Assembly: GCA_963585895.1 (NCBI GenBank)
Contig: OY757907.1
Span: 111,204,502 to 111,268,501 of the forward strand
Direction of reading: 5' to 3'
Origin: Sepioteuthis lessoniana
Taxonomy: Eukaryota; Mollusca; Cephalopoda; Myopsida; Loliginidae
Length of the DNA: 64,000 bases
In this document: positions 1 through 11,689 of the stretch, in pieces
Layout: each line of letters begins with the position of its first letter
How positions within the stretch are numbered: the first letter of the stretch is position 1
Notes under the pieces: generated by a model
The model's input: the letters and a program-made list of their open reading frames with translations, nothing else
Databases searched by the model: none
What the model was told of the DNA's origin: nothing
Translations under genes and position numbers: made by a program

Positions 1-165
1 GTGAGTGTTAAGAGAAGAGCTAAAGAGAATTTGACTACTCTGGGATTTTGCCTCGTTAAGGCAACCAATCTCGGAGGAGAACTCTGAATTCAAACCAGGT
101 GCACTCGGTTTAATAACTGAACTTGTGTCACACTCTGCTCAGATGTAGCGATGGAGTTGGGTATT
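1..165 (+). mobile_element. SINE-A, 3' part, old
   Basis: Matches the 3' half of the SINE-A family seen in better copies at 19315 and 42799: the block with a CAACC...GGAGAA core, the GAATTCAAACC block, and the CTTGTGTCACA tail. The tRNA-like head is absent, and the copy runs from the window edge, so its 5' limit is unknown. Confidence 0.65.
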
Positions 166-690
166 TTGTAAAAAAAGTCAATTGCCTTATCACAAACCCT
201 CATGATAAAATCCTAGTTTACTCCCGCTTCTTAAACAAATGAAATCGTTCAATCCTAATCATCAATTCACAAGTGTCAATAAACCAGAATGGATTTATAA
301 TCCACATACTTATGTATATCTATATCCTCTGTGTGTGTGTGTAATATATATTACTCGAGTATAGGTCGACTTGTCATTTCAAGTTTACTATATCATTAAT
401 GTATGGAATTGATTTCTGAAGCCCAATTTTTTTGTTTCTAGTCCTTCACACTTTATTTATATTACGACTTAACAACCACTAATACTCATGTATATGTCAA
501 CTCCAATTTTTGTCCTAAAATTAGATCCGCGAAATTCGACCTACATACGAGTCGATTTGGTATGCTTGAATATTTAACTATACATCTGTATGCGATAATG
601 CATTGTTCATTATTATATTCTCTCATAGAGACGCTAAAAAAAAGTATCCTATGAGTTTTGCTTTGTATTTATTGAATTTTAAGGCAGAAC
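166..690. other. AT-rich unique stretch
   Basis: No supportable gene. It contains a short (GT)n run near 331-342 and AT-rich sequence with stops in all frames. Confidence 0.6.
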
Positions 691-768
691 GCATAAGAAC
701 GTACATGTCTCACTAGGAACCTATACTTCTGACCTTGTGCCACAACTAAGCTAAGCTTAGTAAATAAT
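691..768 (+). mobile_element. SINE-G 3' fragment
   Basis: Carries the SINE-G 3' half: TCTCACTAGG, then CCTTGTGCCACA, then a CTAAGCTTAGTAAAT end. The tRNA-like head is missing. Confidence 0.6.
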
Positions 769-1218
769 TATATACACATAATCATATTCTACAGTGTACA
801 ATCAGACTCTCAAGTCGTTAGCTTGCAAAGTGGACAAATGAGTAAAGAAAGTGACTGTTAATCCCTATCAAAAGCCTCAAATTTTCTATTTAATTCTTTT
901 CATATTATTGATTGATAATTATAGGTTAGTTTTGTAGTTAGTACGTGATTGACAACTTTTTTTTCTTCATATAAAAAGGCAGAGGAGGTTGCTCTAACTA
1001 CGCACAAGCCAAGTAATTGTAAAAAAAAAAAAAAAAAAATTAACAAACTTTCTGGTTGTTCATCACATGAATTCCTTTCGTTATGTAGTATCTAACTTAA
1101 GTGAAGTGGGTTTTCCATATCAATGCATTGAAAAAATTTACACCTGTTTGTTCTGCGTTATTATTATTATTACTACTATTGCTATTACACTTTTTGCGTT
1201 GTAACGGACGATTTTTCA
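769..1218. other. AT-rich stretch with poly-A
   Basis: Nothing gene-like. An A-tract of about 19 bases lies at 1021-1040 with no recognisable retroposed sequence directly 5' of it. Confidence 0.6.
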
Positions 1219-1498
1219 CAGGAATCTGAGTGACATCAAGTGTCTTCAAGTTTCCAGGACTCAAAGTATCCAAGTCGATTTTTGTAGTGCTGTGGTTGAG
1301 AGGGTTTCAATTCTTCATCGAATCTCTTTTCCAGATTATTGGAGTTTATTCTATAGGGCCCCAACCTTCTTGTCCTACAGGTTTAAAAAAAGATTTTTTT
1401 TCATTATTTCACTGCTTACGAGTTCTTCGAAACAGATTTAAGTGGGAGTCTGTCATCAGAGTCTGAGTGACAGCAAGCCTCTTCAGGTCTCCAGGACT
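1219..1498. repeat. Direct repeat pair, about 240 bp apart
   Basis: The segment at 1219-1261 (AATCTGAGTGACATCAAG, then TTCCAGGACT) recurs at 1457-1497 with a few substitutions. The intervening sequence resembles neither copy clearly, so this is a degraded tandem or two insertions of an unknown short repeat. Confidence 0.6.
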
Positions 1499-1565
1499 TT
1501 CTGAGTATTCTTGCCGATCTTAAGGTTTCAAGTCTTCCTCTGATTTCCAATTCCTCCGGTCACGA

Positions 1566-1597
<32 letters not shown>

Positions 1598-1600
1598 TTT
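1566..1600. repeat. (TTA)n microsatellite
   Basis: About eleven uninterrupted TTA units. Confidence 0.95.
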
Positions 1601-2088
1601 GTTAAAAAAACAATAAAAACCAACGCTATAGTTTGGAAATAGCAGAATTTTCCCCCTTAACTTAAATGGCTATTATTCGTTAGAGCCCATGAATTATTAA
1701 ATTCTACGAGTTTATTTTTTTACAAGCATTGTAGCTGTAGATTATTATGACAGTATATATGGGTCTGTACTTGAGGCCCAGAGCGCTCACGGTCCTGAAT
1801 TAAGTAGTCGCTTCACGGAACTTCTGCCTCGGATCAGATTGTTGTATCTGTGCACTGTGAAAAGTGTTACACGTGTGAATTGTAAATAGCATACAACGTA
1901 TCTGGATTTATTAACACTTTTAAGCGCAAAATATTTTGCATCGTACACTGAGCCTAAAGAATAATTTCAATTTTTGTCGGGGTGTAGCCTATATATAGGG
2001 TCCGGGTATTTTTGATACACCCCTAACTCAGGAACCAGTATAATGTGTATGGGATCATCTGCTTTAATTCAACTATATTACTTGTCTG
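1601..2088. other. Unassigned stretch
   Basis: No gene seen. The part at 1770-1900 is less AT-rich than its surroundings but matches none of the repeat families defined here. Confidence 0.5.
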
Positions 2089-2089
2089 A

Positions 2090-2215
2090 GGGCACTTTGC
2101 GTGGCGTAATGGATAGCAAAGTAGACAAATAAACCATTACTTCTGAGTTCGAGTCTCACTGAGTGCCTCTCATCTCCGGCCTTGTGCTACAACATTGCCA
2201 AGCTATGTAAATTAC
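2090..2215 (+). mobile_element. SINE-G copy
   Basis: tRNA-like head (TGGCGTAATGGATAGC as A-box region, GAGTTCGAGTCTCAC as B-box region) followed by the CCTTGTGCTACA tail and a TAAATTAC end. The length fits the family (about 129 bp). Divergent and old. Confidence 0.75.
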
Positions 2216-2734
2216 TTAAAACGTTGGGCAGGTAATAAAATTAAGTCAAATACATATTCACGGTGCTGCAGCTTTTTTAATGTCTGCCATAGAATTGATC
2301 AATATGTTCGTAGACTAAAACGAGGTTGTTAGCTAAAAATTTTGATCTGAAATTTCTCTGTATAATGTTAGAAGCATGTCGTTATTAGGTAAGCATCAGA
2401 CCTAAATACATTGACACTGATTGGAAAGGACATTTTGTTGAAAAATGAATCTTTTTATAGAAGAAACAGATTTTGTTTGTTTTTCCGTCATTATTTTGTA
2501 GACATATTGATATATCTAAATTGAATTCTCTTCTGATTTCTTTGTCTCGATGGGGCATTTGCCACCAACACTTCATCATCTCTTTCAATACGTAAACTTG
2601 AATTTTTTTTCCTATCTCCGGCATTTTTTTCTACCCTTGAAAATAGTTACGAATAATTTGAGGTCGGGGCTTTGACAGAGATAAATTCTCTCTTGGAATT
2701 TTTTTGTTTGTCGCGAATTTTCAAGTCATCCTCA
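2216..2734. other. Unassigned AT-rich stretch
   Basis: Open reading frames here are short and of random composition. No repeat family is recognised. Confidence 0.5.
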
Positions 2735-3420
2735 ACTAAAATTCTCATTTTATATATGAATATGTGAACACAAAATAACCAAGCAAAAATGGCACATCAT
2801 AACGGTTTTTTATCAGAGCAATACATTCAAAATGATTTAACTTAGAGGATAAAATAAGTTATTGTCTTATTTGCTATTTCACGATAAATTTAGTAGATTT
2901 ACGCAAAATGTGATATTATTTCATCCAAATATTCGTTATTACGGAGATAACGATGAAATGCCAGTTGGCATCTTTCGCTCTGTCCTTTATAGAAGCAACA
3001 ATATCATGGACCGTTGTTCAATTCTCATATATAACGCATATATACAATGTATAATCATAACCCAGCAAAAGTGGCACACCATAGCGAGATTTTTATTAGA
3101 GAATGCCTTAAAATGCTTAAAAAGAGAATCACTTTCCAGTCCAAGTTGTAACTACAGGATTATGTGAGGGGTTTACACGCGCGCTGAATATAATTTCAAT
3201 ATTCAAATTCTCGATATAACGAAGATCATGACATTCTATTAAGAAGACTTCACTTTTCCTAAATATCATAATGGACTTCTGTAAGAACGGGTTTGTCGAT
3301 CGTTTAGTAAAAAAATAAAAAAAGAAAGAAAAGTAAAACCTTCAGTTTTTTTCCAAATAGAAGCATGATTATAATCATGGATTGCTGTTAGAATGGGAAC
3401 CCAACAAACTCACGGATCGT
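2735..3420. repeat. Repeat I, degenerate cluster
   Basis: Segments recur internally: the AAAGTGGCACACCATA-type segment at about 2735-2840 and 3030-3125, and the AACGGGTTTGTCGATCGT / GGGAACCCAACAAACTCA type at 3278-3310 and 3385-3420. The same unit appears once more at 5440-5685 and weakly at 24470-24600. Element class unknown. Confidence 0.5.
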
Positions 3421-3655
3421 CTCCTTATTTACAACTCGTCTTTTTCTTTTTTAAAAACCGTTTCCATTTATTCATTTTTCTTAATTCTTATTCGATTTGA
3501 CTCTTCCCCCTTCATTCTTGTTTTACAATTGTTTTTTTTTACTCCCTTTTCAAATTTATAACCTGTTTCTTGACTTCTTTCTCACTCCATTCTTCTTCGT
3601 CTTTCTTTTACTAATTTATTCAGGTTTCTGTACTTTTTCACCAGTTCTTTAAACG

Positions 3656-3686
<31 letters not shown>

Positions 3687-5304
3687 GCGGGACATTCAAT
3701 AAATGCGGTGAATTTTGCCTATGGAGTTGCAGACACTTAACACTTGGGGCTTTTTTTTTTTTAAAGAAAATCAACAGGGATGGCTATTTTCTTATCCTAA
3801 TAGACTGCATGATCTTCTGTGCTGACCACTGCGTCTGGAATTTTTCCCTTACCAGAGAGTATGTTTTCACTTTAAGGATTGTCTTTTCGACAATAGTAGC
3901 TGAAATCCCATGCTGCACCCATTTGTACCCTTCTCCATTTTTTTTTTTTTACAAGAACAAGCTTCTCTGTACTCATAACACATTCTTCTGTAAGTTTCAC
4001 ATGGTTTATACTTTTCAGCTATCAAAAATTTGATGACAGAATTCTAATCAAGCCAGGAACACTGATTTGCAACTATTATGAATTGCGTCAAATCATTCTC
4101 TTTCGGGATTTAAAATATTTTTTGCTATAAACAATGGAAAAAAAATTCATCTTAGTCTTCTTTCTATTTTCAAAATCTTCCAAAATCTTAATTAAACATT
4201 TTTCGAATTCAGTACATTTTCTATTTAACTTGTTAAGCGTGTGCTAAAGTATTACAAACACACAATGAGAAACGTCAATCTTTTCAGAATATGCTAGAAA
4301 ACCATGTATTCTTTTTATCTTTCACATTCTAAGACTATTTGTTTTACTTTGGTTAATGCAGACGATTTCTTTTTAGATGAGTCATTATCAATCAATAGGT
4401 ACACTTCAACTATGACTTTTGTGTTTGATTGTTTGCGATATAATAAAAAAAAGTTTTGCAGAAATCGCTGACGATGCAGGAGGACTATGAAATATGAATT
4501 ACTAAACTTTTTTTTAGTTTTATTTATAAACGGATTAAAATATATGCATTATTAACCTATTTAATCATTTTATTCTGTAAACTATTGCATCACTAACATT
4601 TACGTAAAATAGACTACCTCTTCCTTTCTATATGCTTGCATTGTGAATATTGTCATTTTAATTTATAATATATTTTTGCTGGACAAGATATTGCTTAACA
4701 TTGTGTGTGTGTGTGTGTTTGTGTGTGTGGTCGACAGTATTAAGAATTATGGCTTCTGTAGGGCTAAATATATCCGCATTTATTTTTTAATTTTTAAAAA
4801 AACTTTTGAAGAGATCCTGCGTCCCGAAGCCTAACTAATATCGAGGACCGATTATATTTCCTTTTTAAGCAACATGTTTTATAATTTTATTAGTTATTGT
4901 ATTTTGTATATCATAATTGGAATTTATGAGGAACTTAAGTGATTTATTACATGATTTGTTGGAAAGGATCTAACTCAAGTTTTATTTCTCATTATGAACT
5001 GGTGGTGGCGGCTCATTTAGTAAAGACATCATTACTTTAATTTGATAATTTTGGATTTAGCTTACAGAATAAACTAGACGTCTTTTTTTCATACGTATTT
5101 CCAATCAACATTCTAATTTGAAATTAGAAATGACTGAATTATTTTTTATAAAACCAGAACAAAAAGATAAAACTTGTTATTAAAAAGTCTTAACGTCTAT
5201 AACTCAAGTTCTCATTTGTTTGTATAAATCTATCAAAAATTATCTATCTTTATATGAGAGAGAGATATTTATCTACCTGAACGGATATATATATATGAGA
5301 GACT
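3421..5304. other. Long stretch without recognised genes
   Basis: Pyrimidine-rich at 3470-3650, (TA)n-(CA)n at 3656-3687, a (GT)n run at 4703-4730. No recognisable coding sequence or family repeat was found. The sequence beside the CA run (3689-3730) looks like an element end but could not be assigned. Confidence 0.5.
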
Positions 5305-5432
5305 GTACCTTGGGGGGTTACAAGTTAGACAAGCGAACCTACGCGAATGAATTCGAGTCTCATTGGGCACCCCATTAATACAGCCTTGTGCCCCATCTAA
5401 GCAAAAAAAAGTTTAGTAAAGGACAATATTTG
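5305..5432 (+). mobile_element. SINE-G copy
   Basis: B-box-like GAATTCGAGTCTCATT, then GGGCACCCC, GCCTTGTGCCCCATCT and the palindromic CTAAGC-A-run-GTTTAGTAAA tail of the family. The A-box part is poorly preserved. Confidence 0.7.
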
Positions 5433-5439
5433 AGCATGT

Positions 5440-5685
5440 GTATATAAGGTTTGACCAACAAGAATAACGCGAGATTTTTATTTGAATTATACATCGTTTA
5501 AGGCATAATTATTTTGTGAGGTTTGCGTCGTTAAATATTGATTTTTAATCTTTCAAATTCTCGATACAACAGAGAAAACCATAAAATGCAAATCAAAATC
5601 TTTCGGTCCTTCTTAAACAGAATCGATATGATCGGGGATTGCAGTTAAAACGGAAACCCAACGGGTTCACGGGTCGCTTAAAAGC
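5440..5685. repeat. Repeat I copy
   Basis: Shares with 3150-3420 the blocks TCAAATTCTCGATA, ACCATAAAATGC and GAAACCCAACGGGTTCACGG. Gives the clearest single-unit view of the repeat. Confidence 0.55.
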
Positions 5686-6222
5686 GCAATTTCTTTTTTT
5701 TTTGTTTTTTTTTAATTTCTTATTGACTATAACATTTTTTTCTTTAGAAAAAGGATTGGAATTCAGGGAGACAAGTGACACCAAATCTTTCATGTGATTT
5801 TTGTTTTAATAGTCTCTCAAATTCAATGTTCTCTATCACTATAAAAAAACAACAAAAAAAAAAAAAAACAAACTTGTTCTCATGCTCTAAATTATTGAAG
5901 AGAGAGAATAACGTTCATTCTTCATTGTTATTGAATTCCCCAAGTTATAATTGCCACTGATGAACTTTCAAGAACAATAGAACTTTTTTTTAATGGATTT
6001 ATTAGATCTATAAGACATAATCGATGCATTTATATACAAACGATAGAAAAGAATCCAGAAAAAATAATTTTAGATTGAAATGTTTAAGAAAATATAATTA
6101 TAAATCTTTCAGAGAAAGAAAGACTAATTAAAATTCTGTTGTTTCAGTCATCTTTTATTCAATCTAATTTCTTAGTTATTTTTGTTGAGTTTAGTTTTAG
6201 ATTGGCCAAAAATAAAATCGGG

Positions 6223-6268
<46 letters not shown>

Positions 6269-6605
6269 GATATTGCTCCAAAATACATCTAAAAAATTAA
6301 TCTAACTTTTTTGTCAAGGTTATTCGAATTCTTTCTCTCTCCCACCCCAATTAAGCATTTTCTGTTTAAAAAAATTCCAATGTTTAAGGCTTCTGGTTCA
6401 GTTATATTTAAAACACTAATCCCTGCTTTATAGCTAAAGTTAAGTGGCCATCAGTCTGCTTCGAATTTGGAAGGTGGAGCATCACTTTGGAACAACAGGT
6501 ATTATTAGAAATCTGAGGTTTGTGTGCAAAATTTTGTAAACTCTAAGAATATATTTGTTTTGATCATTATTTAGAAAATACTTTTCTAGCAATTTATTTT
6601 GCATT
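5686..6605. other. Stretch with (TA)n
   Basis: Poly-T near 5694-5713, poly-A near 5850-5868 and (TA)n at about 6229-6265. No coding signal. Confidence 0.6.
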
Positions 6606-6745
6606 TTAATGATTGATCTATTTTAATGGCATGTCAACCTGTCGGGGTTATTTTATGCCTTGAGGTTTGGGAAGAGCCTTTATTGTACATTCATATTTAC
6701 ATTTTTCTGTGGCTGCTTCTGAAGATTTTTTTTTTGTGGTGGGGA
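6606..6745 (-). mobile_element. Repeat F 3' end
   Basis: On the minus strand the segment ends with the tail (GGCATAAAATAACC, then AGGTTGACATGCC) followed by A/T-rich ATCAATCA units. The same tail occurs at 47251, 52400, 55340, 56334, 60720 and 62225. Likely the 3' end of a retrotransposon with a tetranucleotide tail. Confidence 0.55.
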
Positions 6746-7225
6746 TGCACTGTCCTATCAAATGCAAATAAGTTTTCTACAATTATATCTGACGCATAGA
6801 TAGGATCCTAACAATTTTTCCAGATTTCCACAACAGGAGCCTAACCTTATTTTGCATTTGAAGTTACTACGCAGAATAATTAATGAAAAGTGTAATTAGA
6901 CATTTTTGTGTAATATTTTTTAGAGAATAGTTCGTGAAACTTGAAACACTTTAGAGGGATATTTTTAGAAAACTTTTTTTCAGATAAAAGCGATATTTTC
7001 CTCATCTCTATCCTTCTCTTTTCCACACAGAAATATATTTTCTTTTTAGGAAATTTTACTTGTCGGCTGATTCTTTGAGTTTTTCAAAGATGCCATTTTT
7101 TTTTTTAAAGTAGGTCTGATCTTAAGCAAACATTACAGTTTTGTTACTAGATTCAAATGCTTCTTCTACATTTCTTTTTTTTTTTTTTTTTTTTTTTTTA
7201 CAGACAAACATACATATATACCATA
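6746..7225. other. Stretch with poly-T
   Basis: No recognised feature apart from a T-tract of about 27 bases at 7173-7199. Confidence 0.5.
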
Positions 7226-7505
7226 CGCGTATAACGTAACGATTAGCGTCGTTGAAAATGAAATCAGTGACCAGAATTCAAATTTTCGACGAGATTGTTT
7301 TCGTTCCACTAACGCTCTATGGAAAGGCATGAATCCCTCAGTTCTCCTCGCAACTATGTTTAACTAAGAGATCAGACTTCTCTTTAGCTTTGGTTAGGAA
7401 ACCAGTCTTGGAGAAGGAAGGCTGAATTCAAACCAGCTTTTTTGCTCTAAAAAATTGACCTTGTGTCACATTCTGGCTGAAGCGGGGTAGTTGGATAAAT
7501 ACATA
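7226..7505 (+). mobile_element. SINE-A copy, divergent
   Basis: Nearly full length by order of blocks: head remnant (ACGATTAGCGTCGTTG), CAGAATTCAAAT B-box position, GGAAAGGCATGAATCC, GGAGAAGGA, GACCTTGTGTCACAT and a GGATAAATAC end. Confidence 0.75.
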
Positions 7506-7907
7506 CGCACGCACACACAGTATCTCCAAAAATAAACCTACAAAAATTTATTTCAAAATTCTTTCTAAGATATTGATACTCACGGTACACAGTTTAGGAG
7601 AGAAACACTTTATAGTATTTTTTTTTATTACATAACCTTGAGTTTACTCCATGTGTATACGTCTTGTCTCATAGCTTTTATCAGAGCAGCATTTAATTTC
7701 TTGACAAACAATCGTTAACATATCTTCATCTACAGTAGCAACAGATGTTGTGATATATTATTTCAGATCATCTAAATTAACAGGAAAGAAGGGGAGCCCA
7801 TCAAAAGCCTTAATAATAAATTTCCAGTGTTTCTTATACAAAACTGGATATTGTCAAAGTCACTATCTTAAATTTAAAAATGTTTCTAAAACTATTTCTT
7901 TTGAGAC

Positions 7908-7967
<60 letters not shown>

Positions 7968-8236
7968 CTAATCTAATATCTACCAGTATTCACGGTATCG
8001 GAAAAAACAAAAAAAAACCCTGGTCAGGAACAAGAGATAACAGTACCTCGAATCACCGCCCAGGGGAAAAAGAAAAAAGTTTTTTGGGTAAAAAAGAAAG
8101 AAAAGGCCAACCTCGTCCGACTCCTTGAAAAAAAATCAAGGGGTACGCATTCAGTGGTCAAAAGAAAACCAAAAAACCCTCCGCGAATGCTGCAATGCTA
8201 TAATTACTAAAGTGCTCAACACAATACAATGGAGCC
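7506..8236. other. Stretch with long (TA)n
   Basis: (TA)n of about 52 bp at 7912-7963. The sequence at 8003-8200 is A-rich and unassigned. Apparent reading frames are microsatellite artefacts. Confidence 0.6.
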
Positions 8237-8239
8237 AAT

Positions 8240-8372
8240 TATAGAATTAACTTAAATCGCGAGTTGAAAATCTTCTACTAAAGATTACTACTCGAACTTA
8301 GGCTTCCTGATGATCCGTTAAGGTGAAACTTTAGTAGAAGATTTTCGACGCGCGATTTAAGTTAATTCTATA
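8240..8372 (+). repeat. Foldback with hammerhead-like core
   Basis: Two 44-nt arms (8240-8283 and 8329-8372) are complementary at 42 positions and enclose a 45-nt centre. The centre carries CTGATGA (8307-8313) and GAAAC (8325-8329) separated by 11 nt with a small CC/GG stem. These are the two conserved boxes of a hammerhead self-cleaving ribozyme, and the second lies exactly where stem III would start. The 16.1 position (8284) is A instead of U and stem I is weak, so the present copy is probably inactive if it is one. Confidence 0.6.
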
Positions 8373-8823
8373 TATATAACAAATGCTTGCGAATGTGGTC
8401 CAACAACACTTTTACAACCGCTCTCTAAATTTTTAGCCTTCTGTGTGTGAGTGTAAAGAGGATGCTGAAAAGTTATTCCTCCAACCTAGGAGAGAATAAA
8501 CTCTTATACTTTTTTTATTTTTTAGGCTTAAAGAAACTTAATAAATGCTGTGAACAGTGAGATAAATTATGTGCAATAGCATTTATGTTTTATGGCTCTA
8601 TTTCAATGCTTTTTTTGTCACACTAAGAACTTTGCCACACTGTCTTGAAGATATGCACATACTGACAGACATTTGTGCGCACAAACACACACGTATGTGC
8701 GCACAAACACACACAGCTATCTTTATTACACAAACGTGTGTGTGTGTGTGTAAGAGTTGTGTAAAAACTGTCATGGGTATTTTTTTCATTCTCTTTAAAC
8801 TGAGAAAAGCAGACAGATATAGT
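8373..8823. other. Stretch with CA/GT runs
   Basis: Alternating CACA and GTGT tracts at about 8684-8751. Overlapping reading frames on both strands here are microsatellite artefacts. Confidence 0.6.
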
Positions 8824-8824
8824 T

Positions 8825-9069
8825 AGTTGGCAACCTTAGTTGAAGGTGAACCGAAGGCTCCTTGTTCAATAGCTACTACACCAAGGTGTAGGGGAGGGCG
8901 TTACTCCATTCCCAGGATTGCTTCACTTTACTCTTGATCCTTACCTTATAATGCTTAGTGTTAAGCAAGGTGACATCAAGTACCATTTTTTGAGTCTTTG
9001 GTATGACTCGACCTGGGATTGAACCCCGGTCTTCCGGACCATTGGCGAACACTCAACCCATTAGGCTAA
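8825..9069 (-). mobile_element. SINE-B copy
   Basis: Full-length family match on the minus strand. The tRNA-like head lies at the right end (B-box as GATTGAACCCC on the + strand), and the 3' end at the left contains the conserved AACCGAAGGCTCC and TACACCAAGGTGTAGGG hairpin-like block. Confidence 0.85.
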
Positions 9070-9605
9070 AATTAATATCAATTAATACATTCATTGAGGG
9101 AGATGACAAAAGGTTTTGTCGAACTAAATGGTATATATTTGACAACACAGCTCTTGTAAAAAAAACAAATCCCCCGCCAAAAAAAACCAAAAAAAACAGC
9201 ATCGAATTTAAAATTTTACTTTCTGGAATTCTTTGGTGAGTGCCGGTTTAGCAAGACTCCTTAAATAGAACTTCCCTGTGATAAAAAACAAACGACACTC
9301 CTTTATTTAAGCACACTAAACTACGAAAAAAACAGTTTTTTTTCAGTGTTGTAACTACTTGGGATGTTCATAGGTTTATAAAAAAAATATTGAACTGGAG
9401 AGGAGATGGTCACCGCCTGGTTATGAGATACTTTTCATAATCTTTTAAAAATATACTGAGTACAGTTTTCACATCATTAGTTGCTTTGATTGACCATAGG
9501 CAACCTTATCTAAACTTAAATAAAATCGGAAATTCCTGAAATTCAATCTTAGGTTTGGCTTGTTCACATTAGGAAGTTTACTGTCTGAAAAATAGTTTTT
9601 CCCTT
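9070..9605. other. Unassigned AT-rich stretch
   Basis: A-rich tracts near 9180-9200. No gene or family repeat recognised. Confidence 0.5.
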
Positions 9606-10165
9606 ATTAAGATATTAGTAAAATTCTCATCAAGTATGAGTGTGTGTGTGTATAGAAGGAAACTCAAACCTGGTTAAATTGTCATCATAAACTAATTTCG
9701 GCGAAGAATATCATTATACACTCCGTCTCATCAAATGACTCCACACGTTTAATTTGAGGTTGAAAAACAGCAAATATGGATTACAGTCTATATAAGTGTG
9801 TGGTATCCACACCTACTGTCTTCGGACGCTGACTTACACACACACACACACACACACATCTATGTGTGTGTCCGTCCCTCTCTCTCGCTAGGTTTATATG
9901 TGTGTGTGTGTGTGTGCAACTATAACTCCGCAAAAACAGATAAGATTTTATTCGAACAGTCCACACTTAAAATGTGTTGCAAACATAATATAAGTAAAAT
10001 TCTCAAGTTGGAGTGTATATTTAAATATAAGTGTGTGTGTGTGTGTGTGTGTGTGTGTCTCCCTCTCTCTCTCTCTAGATGTGTGTGTGAAACCATAAAT
10101 TAGCAAAAACGGATCATAAGATTTTATTTGAACAGTCCACACTTAAAATGTACTGTGAACATTAA
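9606..10165. repeat. Tandem duplication around CA/GT arrays
   Basis: The block ending in TTTTATTCGAACAGTCCA and ACACTTAAAATGT occurs at about 9902-9987 and again at 10081-10161. A flanking piece (AGTAAAATTCTCA, then GTGTGTG) occurs at 9611 and 9993. Period is about 175-180 bp, with each unit carrying GT and CT microsatellites. Confidence 0.8.
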
Positions 10166-10245
10166 TTAATGCTAATAGCCTTTTTTCAAGTGTCTACTTT
10201 CGTGAATTTCTTCGGTCATTGTAAAAGATCTAACTAAAGTAATAA

Positions 10246-10365
10246 TTTACTAAGCTTGGCTTAGTTTGACAAAAAGGCCAGAAGTATGGGGCACCCAGTG
10301 AGAATCAAACACATTGATATTTGTTAGCTTAGCTCAGTTTGCACATTACACCGCACTCAAAGCAC
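10246..10365 (-). mobile_element. SINE-G copy
   Basis: Left end shows the ATTTACTAAGC tail, then GGGGCACCCAGTGAGAATC (B-box region on the minus strand) and a head remnant with ACATTACACC. Confidence 0.7.
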
Positions 10366-10404
10366 ACAAAGATGCAACAAAAGTAACTGACGTAGAGATT
10401 AATA

Positions 10405-10594
10405 AGTAAGTTGGCCGACCATAGTCGAGGGCAACCCGAAGGCTCCTTTTTCAATAGCTATTACGCCATGTTGTTGGGGAGGGCGCAATTCTTTTCTCTG
10501 GATTGCTCCATTTACCCTTGATCTGTATCTTATAAAGCTGAGTGTTAAGCAAGGAGGCGTTAAGTACCATTCTTAGAGTTTTTCATATGACAGC
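10405..10594 (-). mobile_element. SINE-B, head missing
   Basis: 3' and central parts of SINE-B (CAACCCGAAGGCTCC, GTTAAGCAAGGAGGCG, AAGTACCATT) are present. The tRNA-like head is absent, consistent with 5' truncation. Confidence 0.75.
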
Positions 10595-10860
10595 CAATAT
10601 ATGATGAGTACTTCGGTCTAATATCAAAGTTTAGTATATGAGCAGTAAGAAAGTGGTTTTCTTTTCAATCGGTTACAAATGATTTCCTCACCCAGTAATA
10701 TTTTTTGTTATCGTTTTATCTTGATCTCTTTTTACTTAGAGAATAGAAACTATAAAATATACTCGTGTGTGTATATAGTGTCTATCTATGCATCCATTCC
10801 TGTGTATTTCTCTGTCAAAGCTACCACAACCAGTTCATATCTATTTGTCTGTCAATCTTA

Positions 10861-10904
<44 letters not shown>

Positions 10905-10991
10905 GTAGATATAATCAAATATATATAACAATCTGTCTCAAACTAGATGTGAATAATCAATCTTTATTCATATCATATTATATCATATTTA
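10595..10991. other. Stretch with (TA)n
   Basis: (TA)n at 10862-10901. No gene recognised. Confidence 0.6.
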
Positions 10992-11240
10992 CCCACCCCT
11001 CCGCTCGGGCAGGATATGACACAAGGTCAATTTTTAAGCGGAGTTTAACAGGTTTGAATTCAGAGTTTTCCTTCTCCCAGACTAGTTGCCCCACCAATGC
11101 TGAAGAACCTAGTCTGCCCTACTATTTATCCATAGCTGGAGGGAGAATAATTGGATTCATACCTTTCCCAAGGGTATTAGTGCTATGTGAAATGCAATCA
11201 GTCTCTTCCCAACATATTCAGACATACACCAAAAACTTTA
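10992..11240 (-). mobile_element. SINE-A, head missing
   Basis: Minus-strand copy with an excellent 3' part (CCCCTCCGCTCGGGCAGG, GACACAAGGTCAATTTTT, GAATTCAGAGTTTTCC, AGCTGGAGGGAGAATAA). It ends where the tRNA-like head should begin. Confidence 0.85.
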
Positions 11241-11689
11241 ACTTCTTGCCATCAGCTTAGTAGATATACACGCACGCACACACACATATATATGTGCGTG
11301 TATATATATTTATTGTATTTAATTTTTTGGTGATTACATTTCCTCAGACTTGTCTATTTTTGGTTCAAATAAAGCTTTTTTTTATGTTTAATGAAATGAA
11401 TTAACACAGCATGTATTTTGCAATTGTCTTTATGCATCAGTTAATCTTACTAAGAATATTATCGTGCAAAATAGTTTGGCATTTGCTTTCGTATATGGTT
11501 CTACCCATATCAACATATTAAACGCTTTTAAAAAACTAAATGGAGAAATTCTACATTCAAATGTATGCGATAAATAAACTATCTGTGATGGGGAAAAAGT
11601 GTGTGTGTGTGTGTGTATATGGTAGATGCATCGCAGGCATAAAACCTCTCTCATTGAACTTGAGGAGAATTCAACTGCTGGACAAAGCT
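11241..11689. other. Unassigned stretch
   Basis: CA/TA/GT tracts at 11266-11312 and GT at 11598-11618. No gene seen. Confidence 0.5.

Noticed and set aside
3655-3730. Possible mariner terminal repeat after the CA run.
   Set aside because: No matching inverted end or transposase was found nearby.
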